From the NCBI GenBank assembly GCA_903820085.1, contig CAIJGA010000018.1, positions 100,336 to 164,335 of the forward strand: a stretch of DNA of 64,000 bases, read 5' to 3'. Source of the DNA: an uncultured Chlorobiaceae bacterium (GTDB taxonomy: Bacteria; Bacteroidota; Chlorobiia; Chlorobiales; Chlorobiaceae). Position numbers and translations under genes: made by a program. The notes under the pieces were generated by a model. It was not told the DNA's origin and did no database searches. It saw only the letters and a list, made by a program, of their open reading frames with translations. Position 1 is the stretch's first letter, and every line of letters starts with the position of its first letter. Below are positions 26,717-35,243 of the stretch, piece after piece.

Positions 26717-26775
26717 ATATCAGGAGATTTTTGGAGATACTTCCCGAAGGTGACCGGAAGTTGATTTCGGAAGGG
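26716..26775 (+). pseudogene. Degraded 3' fragment of a second epsI
   Basis: Immediately after the hairpin the plus strand reads YIRRFLEILPEGDRKLI. This matches YIRGFLEMLPASERKLI, the last 20 or so residues of the EpsI-like protein ending at 24824. About 70 percent of bases agree over the first 49 positions. No stop is retained at the homologous place, and a G8 tract follows. With the epsD fragment it marks the two ends of a lost duplicate locus. Confidence 0.8.
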
Positions 26776-26990
26776 GGGGGACAGCGCGGGATACCGGCTA
26801 AACACTAATAAGGTTACTCTTTGCTGACGGGGAGGGTGTAACAGTTGGCCTTGAGGAGGGAGACGCCTAGCAAAATCGTGGCCGTACGCATAAATCTCTT
26901 TCACGGAATAAAACGGCATTGGCTAATAGTTCGAAATAATCGTATCAGGACACCATCTATAAACGGAAGTCTATTGGCGTTTTTCAATGA

Positions 26991-28142
26991 TTATTCCTGA
27001 CTCATTTTCTGAATGGCGTCGACGATATATATCAATTGATCGACATTGAGAGTATGGTATATAGGTAGAGATACTGCACAACACCAGTGCCGTTCAGCAT
27101 TTGGATAATTATCCGGACTGAGATTATAACGCTCACGATAATAGGTCATGCGGTGCAGAGGCTTATAATGAAGCGAAGTACCTATACCCATAGCATTGAG
27201 TCTCTTAATAAACGTATTGCGATCCATTGGAAAAATGTTGTTTAGCACAATCCAGAAAAGGTGCCAGGAATGGTCCTCGAACATACCGCGATATAACGGC
27301 AATTCAATACCTCGCAGATGCGACAGGTGTGTATAGTAAAATTCAGCACAACGCTGCCGTCCCTCCCGGAACTCATCAACCCTCTCCAACTGGGCAAGCC
27401 CAATAGCCGCACTGACATCAGACATATTATACTTAAAACCCGGTGCGACAACATCATATTCCCAGTGTTCTCTATTGACAGTAAATCGATCCCAAATATC
27501 CCGGTTGATACCATGAAACCGCATTGCTTTTGCCCGCTCATAGATCGATTCATCGTTTGTTACCAGCATTCCCCCCTCGCCGGTAGTCATAGGTTTGTTG
27601 GCATAAAAACTGAAGCAGGTCACATCACCAAATGAACCTACCATACGGTTACCGTAGCGGGAAGGGAATGCATGTGCCGCATCCTCAATTAGTTTTATGG
27701 AGTGTTTTTTGCATATCGCAATTATTTCATCCATCTCTGCCGCTTGACCACCGAAATGAACAAGTATCATTGCTTTTATATCAGAATGCTGAACGATTGC
27801 ATTTTCCAGAATAGCAGCTGAAACAAGACAGCTCCCATATTCAATATCAAGAAACACCGGTACGGCCCCCATATAACGAATCACCTCAGCAGAAGCCGTA
27901 AAAGTCATTGTGGGAACAAAAACCTTGTCCCCCGTCCCAAGACCTATAGCCTCAAGCGCTAAATGGAGCGCAGACGTTGCCGAATTAACTGCAAGACTAT
28001 ATTTCGAACCAACTTTATCTGCAAAGCACGTTTCTAACTGCAAGCATTTAGTTGCACTTGTCAACCAACCGCTTTCCAAAACCTCTTGAACATACTTAAG
28101 TTCATTGCCAGAGCAATCAACTTTTGAAAAAGGGATTTCCAT
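26991..28142 (-). CDS. PglE-like UDP-sugar aminotransferase (DegT/DnrJ/EryC1/StrS)
   Basis: A PLP-dependent sugar aminotransferase of 383 residues. The opening IPFSKVDCSGNELKYVQEVLESGWLTS and the PLP lysine in SFYANKPMTTGEGGM are typical of the family. DAAHAFPSRYGNRMVGSFGD precedes the lysine loop. It probably aminates C4 of a UDP-4-keto-6-deoxy-GlcNAc made by the PglF-type dehydratase at 53.5 kb, and so feeds the PglD-like acetyltransferase at 34 kb. Last gene of the polysaccharide cluster in transcription order. The region downstream to 26780 holds no gene. Substrate assignment is inference from context. Confidence 0.88.
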   Translation of the reverse strand: MEIPFSKVDCSGNELKYVQEVLESGWLTSATKCLQLETCFADKVGSKYSLAVNSATSALHLALEAIGLGTGDKVFVPTMTFTASAEVIRYMGAVPVFLDIEYGSCLVSAAILENAIVQHSDIKAMILVHFGGQAAEMDEIIAICKKHSIKLIEDAAHAFPSRYGNRMVGSFGDVTCFSFYANKPMTTGEGGMLVTNDESIYERAKAMRFHGINRDIWDRFTVNREHWEYDVVAPGFKYNMSDVSAAIGLAQLERVDEFREGRQRCAEFYYTHLSHLRGIELPLYRGMFEDHSWHLFWIVLNNIFPMDRNTFIKRLNAMGIGTSLHYKPLHRMTYYRERYNLSPDNYPNAERHWCCAVSLPIYHTLNVDQLIYIVDAIQKMSQE

Positions 28143-28177
28143 AAATTTTAATCAATTGAAAAATATACTCACTTACC

Positions 28178-28771
28178 TTAACGAATAATTTTCATCAGAG
28201 TTTTTAATATCAATGTCAGATCGGTTTTCAAACTCTGTTCCTTTATGTATTTTTTGTAAAAGGCTATTTTGACCGGCATAATCTCTTCAAGGTATTTCCT
28301 TTCAGGATCTTCAATATTATTCAGGAGTTCATTCTCGTCCTTAAACTCCAGAGAGGCAAAATCAGTAATCCCTGGTCTTGCCGTTAAGATATCACGATAC
28401 TCCTCCTTATATGCATCCACATAGCGAGGAACCTCAGGTCTTGGACCCACAAAGCTCATCTCACCCTTCAAAACATTAAACAATTGCGGCAGTTCATCAA
28501 GCTTGTACTTTCTCAGCACACGCCCGACCGCTGTTATGCGAGGGTCATCACCTGAACTAACTTGAGCACCGGTTGCTTCCGCGTTAATCACCATCGTCCT
28601 GAACTTTACAATCAAAAACAACTTGCTGAACTGACCTACACGAAATTGCCTAAAAAAAACAGGCCCACCTGAGGTAAATTTTACAGTTAAAGCAATAAGA
28701 AGAAAAACAGGAAATAATACAGCGAGCCCAATCAACGAAGCAATAATATCGAAAATACGCTTACGCCGCAT
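28178..28771 (-). CDS. Initiating sugar-1-phosphate transferase (PglC-type), copy 1
   Basis: A 197-residue small monotopic phosphoglycosyl transferase that loads a sugar-1-phosphate on undecaprenyl phosphate. The N-terminal re-entrant helix (KRIFDIIASLIGLAVLFPVFLLIALTVK) is followed by GPVFFRQFRVGQ, VKFRTMV, the DELPQLFNVLKGEMSFVGPRPE catalytic block, and ARPGITDFASLEF. The last stretch differs from the usual RPGxTGWAQV, suggesting altered specificity. This is one of two such enzymes in the cluster (the other is at 34608). It lies nine bases downstream of the radical SAM gene and is likely co-transcribed with it. Confidence 0.9.
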   Translation of the reverse strand: MRRKRIFDIIASLIGLAVLFPVFLLIALTVKFTSGGPVFFRQFRVGQFSKLFLIVKFRTMVINAEATGAQVSSGDDPRITAVGRVLRKYKLDELPQLFNVLKGEMSFVGPRPEVPRYVDAYKEEYRDILTARPGITDFASLEFKDENELLNNIEDPERKYLEEIMPVKIAFYKKYIKEQSLKTDLTLILKTLMKIIR

Positions 28772-28780
28772 AACACTCTC

Positions 28781-29704
28781 CTATTCTCTGCATTTTTGGC
28801 ATCCTATTCTTTGTGCGATTTTATCAGGATCACGCACACGAGAAATTTCAAAACCATTCCAAATCTCAGCAAAAGAACTATTCGCAAGATTTCCTATATG
28901 CATATCGTGATGATATATTTTATAGCACAATCGAACATCATTCTTCGCCGTAACAAAAAACAGCACATAAGGGAGCAAACAGTTTCTTTTTCTTGTTATA
29001 TCATCAAGATCCCAGCTTTTTCGTGGTTTATTAGCTTCTGGAATTATCCTGAAATAATCACAACCAAGTTCATAAGCCATTTTTTTTGCCGCCTTTTGCT
29101 CGAATCGATTCCACTCAAAATCAATCATTTGCCATTCAATAAATACTTTCGATTTATTGAATTTTTTTAATTCAAGAATTTTTTTAAGATTTGACATAAC
29201 AAGTTCATACTTGCCATTCCGTCGATACTGGTTATATGTTTTTTGTGTAACTCCATCAATAGCAACAATCATTACGTCCAAACCGGATGTCACTAAATCA
29301 CTCCAAAACGCATCATCTTTATTGATTGACAATGAAGTTGATATTACTGTCCCAATTTTATTTTCATGAGCATATCGAACACACTCAATCACATGAGCGT
29401 TATGTAAAGGCTCTCCAATATCATATAAAGATACTAAAAAAACATAATCCTTGAATTGATTAATGAGTTTTTTATAATCTTGCAGAGGATAAAATTCGTC
29501 TGAGGTATCCGCGAAACACAACTTACAATTAACATCACAAAAACGAGATATCTCAATCTTAAGAAATGAAGGCAAAGATGATATTTTAGTCTGACCCTTC
29601 AAATAGAAATAATATGCTTTTATAAAGTTTTTATATTTGCGACACGTTCCATAACGGATAACACTATATACATGACGTTGCCAGTAGCTGAGAGGTGTTT
29701 GCAT
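28781..29704 (-). CDS. Radical SAM/SPASM domain protein
   Basis: A 307-residue radical SAM enzyme. The S-adenosylmethionine cluster motif is C56-x3-C60-x2-C63 (CDVNCKLC). The barrel has YDIGEPLHN (the GGEP position, here IGEP) and VAIDGVTQKTYNQYR. The C-terminal SPASM-type region has cysteines in RNCLLPY, VRLCYK and IGCQKC for an auxiliary [4Fe-4S] cluster. Such proteins appear in some glycan clusters, where they may modify sugars, but no substrate can be named here. Its position between a sugar aminotransferase and an initiating transferase suggests a nucleotide- or lipid-linked sugar as substrate. The DNA is more AT-rich than the flanking aminotransferase genes. Confidence 0.85.
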   Translation of the reverse strand: MQTPLSYWQRHVYSVIRYGTCRKYKNFIKAYYFYLKGQTKISSLPSFLKIEISRFCDVNCKLCFADTSDEFYPLQDYKKLINQFKDYVFLVSLYDIGEPLHNAHVIECVRYAHENKIGTVISTSLSINKDDAFWSDLVTSGLDVMIVAIDGVTQKTYNQYRRNGKYELVMSNLKKILELKKFNKSKVFIEWQMIDFEWNRFEQKAAKKMAYELGCDYFRIIPEANKPRKSWDLDDITRKRNCLLPYVLFFVTAKNDVRLCYKIYHHDMHIGNLANSSFAEIWNGFEISRVRDPDKIAQRIGCQKCRE

Positions 29705-29761
29705 CTATTCTCCAAACAGGCTTTCTGATGTTTTTAAATTAGTTTTTTACGCATTCATTCG

Positions 29762-30973
29762 TCATGCAGGCTTTTGGAAAAATAATCTTTCACCATAGCT
29801 GGCAACCGCTTCCTGCATCACCTCCTGCAGTACCTTACAAGTTTTATCTATGTGCTCTTTTTCAAGTGCAGGATGAACGAGAAACATGAGGGCCGTCTCG
29901 CCAAGCTCTTTTGCAACCGGTAAGCATACTGCAGGTCGCCATCCGGTATTGTCGAACGCCTTTTCAAGATAAATCTCCGGGCAGACCCCGCTGTAACAGG
30001 GCACCCCTCTGCCATTAATGGCATCCATGATTCTGTCACGGTTACAGCCCTCTTTCAGCACAGCTGGTTCAACAAAAACATAACACTTATACGCCGCATG
30101 TTCCACCCATGATGGCAGAGAAGGAATCCGTAGTCCCTGGATCAAGCGCGCCGCATTCCATATAGCGTCAGCATTCGCCTGGCGCTTTGCCGTCCATTCC
30201 GCCATCCTCCGCAACTGTATCCGGCCGATCACCCCCTGCAGTTCCGTCATCCGCCAGTTTGTACCAAAAGAATCGTGGAGCCAACGGAACCCCGGCTGAT
30301 GTTCGCGCTCATAAACCGCCTCCCAGCTTTTGCCATGATCTTTATACGACCACATTCTCGACCACAAAGCGGCATCATTGGTCGTCACCATGCCACCCTC
30401 TCCGCCCGTCGTCATAATCTTGTCCTGGCAAAAACTCCACGCGCCAATATGACCTATTGTACCCACCGAGCGTCCATTATACTTTGCACCATGAGCCTGT
30501 GCACAATCCTCAATCACCTTAAGATTATGCTTTTCCGCCAGTTCCATAATCGGATCCATGTCGCACGGATAGCCAACCAAATGAACCGGAATAACCCCTT
30601 TTGTTCTTGAGGTCATCTTTGCGGCAATACTCTCGGCCGTCAAGGTCATGGAATTATAATCCACATCAGCCATAACAGGAACAGCACCCCTCATCACCAC
30701 CGCACTTGCAGAGGCAAGAAAAGTATAGCTCGGCACAATCACTTCATCACCAACCCCGATCTCAAGAGCCTCTAGCGCCAGTTCCAGCGCCACCGTTCCG
30801 TTCGCCAATGCTATGGCATGGCGGCACCCTACCCAAGCAGCAAACTCCTTTTCAAATTCACGACACTCCTGACCTGTCCAGTAATTGACTTTATTCGACA
30901 GAAGAACACGAGAGAGAGCATCCGCTTCTTCTTGGGTATAGGATGGCCAAGGAGGAAATGGGGTATTGAGCAT
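29762..30973 (-). CDS. DegT/DnrJ/EryC1/StrS aminotransferase, second copy
   Basis: A 403-residue PLP-dependent sugar aminotransferase only distantly similar to the one at 26991. The PLP lysine lies in WSFCQDKIMTTGGEGGM. DCAQAHGAKYNGRSVGTIGHIG and YKDHGKSWEAVYE are further landmarks. It probably adds an amino group to a keto sugar, possibly the one acylated by the neighbouring ACP/acyltransferase module. It begins ten bases after the acetyltransferase gene. Which nucleotide sugar it uses cannot be read from sequence. Confidence 0.87.
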   Translation of the reverse strand: MLNTPFPPWPSYTQEEADALSRVLLSNKVNYWTGQECREFEKEFAAWVGCRHAIALANGTVALELALEALEIGVGDEVIVPSYTFLASASAVVMRGAVPVMADVDYNSMTLTAESIAAKMTSRTKGVIPVHLVGYPCDMDPIMELAEKHNLKVIEDCAQAHGAKYNGRSVGTIGHIGAWSFCQDKIMTTGGEGGMVTTNDAALWSRMWSYKDHGKSWEAVYEREHQPGFRWLHDSFGTNWRMTELQGVIGRIQLRRMAEWTAKRQANADAIWNAARLIQGLRIPSLPSWVEHAAYKCYVFVEPAVLKEGCNRDRIMDAINGRGVPCYSGVCPEIYLEKAFDNTGWRPAVCLPVAKELGETALMFLVHPALEKEHIDKTCKVLQEVMQEAVASYGERLFFQKPA

Positions 30974-30983
30974 ATCTTTTTTT

Positions 30984-31628
30984 TTATTGGTCAGCTCCTA
31001 TCGTTTCCTGCAAAAACTTCCTTTCTAACTCCAGTAAATTTCGGGACCGAGCCTTGATTCGTTTTGCTGGAATACCAAAATAAACCCCCCATTCTTTAAG
31101 TGAAATATGGACAAGAGAAAGGGCTCCAACCGATGAACCAATGCCAATTTGCACTCCCGGCAAAATCACACACCCTGATCCAATAAGAACATGCTTTCCT
31201 AAAAATACGGGCGCAATGGTAACATTCTTGTACTTTTCCGGAACGGTAACATTCGTTAATGAAAATCCCGAATAATCATCCGTAGCAGAATAAATCCTGA
31301 CACCTTGTGATAAGCCACAAAAATCAGAAAGGATTACTCCTCCTGCACAACTCAAATGGCATCCTCCTCCGATATGAACATAATCGCCTACATGCAGAGT
31401 CCCTGAATTTGCTGCTATAAAAACGTTTTCATCAATTTGAATATTGTTGCCTAACGAAATACTGTCAAGCCCGACAAGAGTACAATTTTTGGCGATTCTT
31501 ACATTTTTGCCAACAGACTTAAACCCCATCTCTACCAGTTCTTCACTCTTGAAGTAACCTTTATAAAAGGGGTTTGCCGCATGTTTTATCTGATCGGGCA
31601 TATGATGGTTAGCAGGAACTTCCTGCAT
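30984..31628 (-). CDS. Hexapeptide-repeat acyltransferase
   Basis: A 214-residue left-handed beta-helix acyltransferase. Hexapeptide turns run from about residue 40 to 185 (KNVRIAKNCTLVGLDSISLG, NVFIAANSGTLHVGDYVHIG, and VLIGSGCVILPGVQIGIGSSVGALSLV). The family O- or N-acetylates sugars; here it may instead take an acyl group from the ACP encoded three genes upstream. ATG 31628 overlaps the ketoreductase gene by 20 bases; ATG 31601 would remove the overlap. Part of a tightly packed run of genes from 33.9 to 29.8 kb. Confidence 0.85.
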   Translation of the reverse strand: MQEVPANHHMPDQIKHAANPFYKGYFKSEELVEMGFKSVGKNVRIAKNCTLVGLDSISLGNNIQIDENVFIAANSGTLHVGDYVHIGGGCHLSCAGGVILSDFCGLSQGVRIYSATDDYSGFSLTNVTVPEKYKNVTIAPVFLGKHVLIGSGCVILPGVQIGIGSSVGALSLVHISLKEWGVYFGIPAKRIKARSRNLLELERKFLQETIGADQ

Positions 31629-32331
31629 CTACAGTAATGGTTGTTCCTGTTACACGGGAAGACTGTTCACTTAAAAGATAACTTACAGCATAAGCTGCGT
31701 CTTCAACTGTAGCTAAATGCCCTAAAGGAGAGCGACGCCTGACAGACTCAAGCCTGTCTCCCTGAAGCGCTGAGGTCATATCGGTTTCCATATACCCGGG
31801 TGCCAGAGTATTGACGGTAATGCCAGCTTTACCGACTTCCCGAGCCAGTGATTTCGTGAACCCCGCCAAGGCTGCTTTTGTTGCACCATAAACCGACAGT
31901 CCATTAAATCCCGAAGTTGCTATAATGGAGGAAACATTAATGATCCGACCGCACCGGTTAATGAGCATGGGACGCAAAATATATTTGGTCAGTAAAATCG
32001 GCGCTTCGATGTTGATCTTTATCAGGTCAGCAATATCCCTTTCATGCAACGTAGCAAGCACGCCATCACGCCCTATAGCTGCATTATTAACCAAACCCCA
32101 TGGGCGCCCATATTTTTTCGTTATCTGTACAGCAAACAAATGAATGCCTTCTGTATCGGAAAAATCATATCGCTCGAAGTCAATACACTCGGAATATTGC
32201 TGCAGTAAAAAGGCGAGCTCTTCTGTCATTGTGCGGCCAACAGCAACAACTTTATAGCCATCCGCGATACATTGACGAGCAACAGCAAGCCCCAAGCCCC
32301 GCGTTGCGCCAGTTACAATAATAATTTTCAT
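31609..32331 (-). CDS. SDR-family 3-oxoacyl-ACP reductase-like protein
   Basis: A 240-residue short-chain dehydrogenase of the FabG type. It has the cofactor loop VTGATRGLGLAVA, NNAA, the catalytic Ser of INVSSIIATSG, and YGATKAA (Tyr-x3-Lys). The C-terminal GYMETDMTSAL segment is followed by PLGHLATVEDAAYAVSYLLS. Its start overlaps the AMP-ligase stop by four bases. With the adjacent ACP it most plausibly reduces a 3-oxoacyl-ACP to a 3-hydroxyacyl-ACP for sugar acylation. A sugar dehydrogenase role is the main alternative. Confidence 0.87.
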   Translation of the reverse strand: MKIIIVTGATRGLGLAVARQCIADGYKVVAVGRTMTEELAFLLQQYSECIDFERYDFSDTEGIHLFAVQITKKYGRPWGLVNNAAIGRDGVLATLHERDIADLIKINIEAPILLTKYILRPMLINRCGRIINVSSIIATSGFNGLSVYGATKAALAGFTKSLAREVGKAGITVNTLAPGYMETDMTSALQGDRLESVRRRSPLGHLATVEDAAYAVSYLLSEQSSRVTGTTITVDAGSSC

Positions 32332-33656
32332 AAAGTCGACCTTTCCCGTTTTCCTGCTGAGTTTTCCTTGAGTTCATCGGTGAAAGAGATGATACCGGGA
32401 GCTTGCCAGTTCTCCATTTTCAACTGGCAATAACGAAGTATTTCAAGCCGTAACTGCTTCACCTCTCGCCCCGGATGAGGCACAATTTCGGCCGCAACAA
32501 TCTGGCCGATCATGCTGCTTTTCTTGCCAAAGACACGGACGTCAAGCACTCCATCCACTTCACGAATATGGTTCTCAATATATTCAGGAGTAACCTTGTT
32601 GCCCCCGACATTGATTGCGCCCGAAGCACGACCAAGAAATTTAACCCGGTCGCCCTCGACCCGTACAATATCCTCCGTGTCCAAATAGCCATCGGAATCA
32701 AGCCTTTGCTCTATTTCAAGACCATCAGGGAGTATTGACGGCTTTACCAGCAAATGCCCATCATCACGAATGCTCATTGGAACAGGCGCACATTCGTTTT
32801 TAATCCAGATAGCTGGAAATCCAGCTCTACCATCATGCACAGAAAATGCCGATCCGGCTTCTGTAGAAGCGTAAATGTGCACAATTCTTGCCCCACTAAA
32901 ATGGCGTTTTAACCCATCTAGAATCTGTTGATCTGCAATTTCACCACCGAGAGTAATCTGCCGTAATGAACAACCCGTAATCCGGCCATCCATTAACAAT
33001 TTTCGCCACAGTGAAGGCGTTGCCGACAAGGCATTAACCCGATTCTGCACTAACCCCTCTATTTGCGACTCAAAATCAACCGACTCCGAAACATGCAACA
33101 GCGACCCTGACAACAGGGCCTGAAGAACAACCTGAATACCGGCAAAACGGCCTGGGTCATACAATAATCCCCAAATAAAGCCACTCCCTTTATCAGGGTC
33201 TCGTTTCACCGTGCGGGATAAAGAGGATAAAGTATGCCCTATCAACTTTGGCCTGCCTGTTGTTCCTGATGTAGCGAGTAACCATTGCGTTGCTCCTGCA
33301 TCTGAAGAGCTACACTCTTCTTGCCCTTTTGATACTTCGACGATTTTTTCCGAATCCATATAATGGGTGCAACCAGCAGACACAATCAGCCGAAATGTGG
33401 CCGCCTTATCAAGAGAAGCCGGAAGAAAAAGCATCGCCTCAACCTTGCCGTCAAATGCCACAAGAGAGGTGATAAAATCACAAAGTGGCAAGCCAGAGAG
33501 AGCAATCCGGCTGCTGGATGTAACCGATGATCTTTGGTATAGATCTTCTGCATCTTTCAGCAGGTGATCAACAGAAAGTACGACCGACTGAGTTACTAAA
33601 ACCTTATGATCACCTGAAAAACTCCTCAAAATCTCTGCAAGCACCTCAACATTCAT
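32328..33656 (-). CDS. AMP-dependent acyl ligase (acyl-ACP/CoA synthetase family)
   Basis: A 442-residue adenylating enzyme. The A3 P-loop is LLATSGTTGRPKLIGHT, A5 is IYASTEAGS, and A7-A8 are YLDTEDIVRVEGDRVKFLGRASGAINVGG. The C-terminal catalytic lysine is probably in NSAGKRERS. It is shorter than typical acyl-CoA synthetases, mostly through a compact N-terminal lobe. It overlaps the ACP gene upstream and the ketoreductase gene downstream by four bases each. The most likely reaction is therefore loading of a carboxylic acid onto that ACP. The acid itself cannot be deduced. Confidence 0.88.
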   Translation of the reverse strand: MNVEVLAEILRSFSGDHKVLVTQSVVLSVDHLLKDAEDLYQRSSVTSSSRIALSGLPLCDFITSLVAFDGKVEAMLFLPASLDKAATFRLIVSAGCTHYMDSEKIVEVSKGQEECSSSDAGATQWLLATSGTTGRPKLIGHTLSSLSRTVKRDPDKGSGFIWGLLYDPGRFAGIQVVLQALLSGSLLHVSESVDFESQIEGLVQNRVNALSATPSLWRKLLMDGRITGCSLRQITLGGEIADQQILDGLKRHFSGARIVHIYASTEAGSAFSVHDGRAGFPAIWIKNECAPVPMSIRDDGHLLVKPSILPDGLEIEQRLDSDGYLDTEDIVRVEGDRVKFLGRASGAINVGGNKVTPEYIENHIREVDGVLDVRVFGKKSSMIGQIVAAEIVPHPGREVKQLRLEILRYCQLKMENWQAPGIISFTDELKENSAGKRERSTL

Positions 33657-33895
33657 GAGGAACAGTTTTCATAAATCTTGACAAATTCACCCAGCGTTCT
33701 CGGATAAACAGGCTCATCCATCATAGTAAATGGATCAAGCAACAGCTCCTCTTCTAAACGAGCTACGAGAATGGCAAATCCCAACGAATCCAACCCACTC
33801 TCAAGCAATACGGTGTCGTCATTGAGGTTGGCAACAATTTCCCAGCCTGAATCTGATGCAATTTCAGTGATTATATTGATAATTTTTTCTTTCAT
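33653..33895 (-). CDS. Acyl carrier protein (dedicated)
   Basis: An 80-residue carrier protein. The phosphopantetheine attachment serine is in ESGLDSLGFAILVARLEEE. This matches the LDSLG core of ACPs, preceded by an acidic first helix (MKEKIINIITEIASDSG) and followed by helices III and IV. It is not the housekeeping ACP, since it lies inside the polysaccharide cluster with a ligase and a ketoreductase. Four-base overlap with the ligase gene shows translational coupling. Confidence 0.9.
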   Translation of the reverse strand: MKEKIINIITEIASDSGWEIVANLNDDTVLLESGLDSLGFAILVARLEEELLLDPFTMMDEPVYPRTLGEFVKIYENCSS

Positions 33896-33958
33896 AATCT
33901 ATGTTCTCATTCAGTAAAAGCATGCACATTCGAAGGTTTTCTTGTTACAGCAACAAGA

Positions 33959-34594
33959 CTATAACTTTTTTATCATTGCACGAGCAGGAACACCAGCAAC
34001 AGTCAACCCTGATTCAATATCATTAACAACGGCAGCACCTGCCCCTACCACTACATTTCCGCCAATCGTAATAGAGTGTTTCACAGAAGCACCAATACCA
34101 ATCCATGCGGCTTTTCCTACTTGCACATTCCCTCCTAAATGAGCGCCGGGGCTCACATGAACGCCATCCGCAAGCAAACAGTCATGATCAATGGTCGAGC
34201 CGGTATTGATAATACACCCACAACCGATTGTTGCAAAAGCATTAATGACTGCACCGGCAAACACAACACTTCCCTTGCCAATCTCTGAATAGGAGCTCAC
34301 TACCGCTGAAGGATGAATGATCGTAACAAATTGAATCCCGAATTGTTCAAGTTCATGCTGTTTTTCAATCCGAATCAAATTATCACCAATTGCAACTATC
34401 GCACCCTCAAAACAAACGGCCTGTTCAACAAGCTGCTGGGTATTGCCTACAACCTGCCATACCCCGACGGCTGAAAGTTCAGGCCATGCATCATCAAAAA
34501 AGATAATCTCATCCCATCCGCACTTCAAGGCAGCATCGGCGACAACCTTTCCGTGACCGCTTGCACCCAGAATAGCGAGTCGTTTGTTTTTCAT
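33959..34594 (-). CDS. PglD/NeuD-like sugar N-acetyltransferase
   Basis: A 211-residue acetyltransferase. It has an N-terminal Rossmann-like UDP-sugar-binding lobe (KRLAILGASGHGKVVADAAL) and a C-terminal left-handed beta-helix. The basic active-site His is in INTGSTIDHDCLLADGVHVSPGAHLGG, the conserved PglD motif. PglD acetylates the 4-amino group of UDP-2-acetamido-4-amino-2,4,6-trideoxyglucose to give UDP-diNAc-bacillosamine. Its neighbour downstream of PglC is in the right order for this pathway. Fourteen bases separate it from the PglC-like gene. Confidence 0.9.
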   Translation of the reverse strand: MKNKRLAILGASGHGKVVADAALKCGWDEIIFFDDAWPELSAVGVWQVVGNTQQLVEQAVCFEGAIVAIGDNLIRIEKQHELEQFGIQFVTIIHPSAVVSSYSEIGKGSVVFAGAVINAFATIGCGCIINTGSTIDHDCLLADGVHVSPGAHLGGNVQVGKAAWIGIGASVKHSITIGGNVVVGAGAAVVNDIESGLTVAGVPARAMIKKL

Positions 34595-34607
34595 CGTTGA
34601 CTACCCC

Positions 34608-35210
34608 TTACCTATCATTAGACCCTGACCCATCAAAAAACGGCATCGTTTCCTTTGCGCTGTGGTTTATCCCTTTACGCAAAAAGACATGAAGCGTGGT
34701 AATCGCAAGAATCTGGATATCCAGCCAAATCGAATGATGATCCACATACCAGACATCCAGCCTGAATTTCTCTTCCCAATTTATTGCATTTCGTCCGTTC
34801 ACCTGAGCCCAGCCAGTCATACCCGGCCTGACCTCATGACGTCGATTCTGTTCTGAAGAATAGAGCGGCAGATACTCCATCAACAGTGGACGCGGACCCA
34901 CAAGGCTCATATCACCCTTAAGGACATTCAAAAGCGCAGGGAACTCATCAAGGCTTGTGGAACGAAGAAATCGACCGAATGATGTCAGCCGCTCCCTGTC
35001 CGGCAAAAGATTTCCCGCCAGATCTCTTGCATTGGTCATCGTCCGAAACTTGTACATGCGGAAAGGTTTTCCGTTCTGACCGGGCCGCAATTGAAAATAA
35101 AATATCGGACTGCCTTGAAATACTCTAACAAAAAGAGCAAGAATCAATAAAAATGGCAGAATCAAAAGACAACCGGAAATGGCAAAAAAAAGATCAAAAT
35201 AACGCTTCAT
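34608..35210 (-). CDS. PglC-type initiating sugar-1-phosphate transferase, copy 2
   Basis: A 200-residue monotopic phosphoglycosyl transferase close to Campylobacter PglC. It has the membrane re-entrant helix ([25 protein letters not shown]), [14 protein letters not shown], the catalytic block [32 protein letters not shown], and [22 protein letters not shown]. The adjacent PglD-like gene suggests UDP-diNAc-bacillosamine as donor, making this the starter enzyme of the main repeat unit. A second family member at 28178 has a diverged acceptor loop. Confidence 0.93.
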   Translation of the reverse strand: MKRYFDLFFAISGCLLILPFLLILALFVRVFQGSPIFYFQLRPGQNGKPFRMYKFRTMTNARDLAGNLLPDRERLTSFGRFLRSTSLDEFPALLNVLKGDMSLVGPRPLLMEYLPLYSSEQNRRHEVRPGMTGWAQVNGRNAINWEEKFRLDVWYVDHHSIWLDIQILAITTLHVFLRKGINHSAKETMPFFDGSGSNDR

Positions 35211-35243
35211 CAGTTACGTATTTATGCGAATAAATTGACATCA

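Noticed and set aside
26780..26990. Possible group II intron domain V-like stretch (GTGAAAG and GCGTACGG on the minus strand) in the gap after the epsI remnant
   Set aside because: The complementary half of domain V is missing, there is no intron-encoded protein and no 5' GTGCG boundary. The region is simply unexplained.
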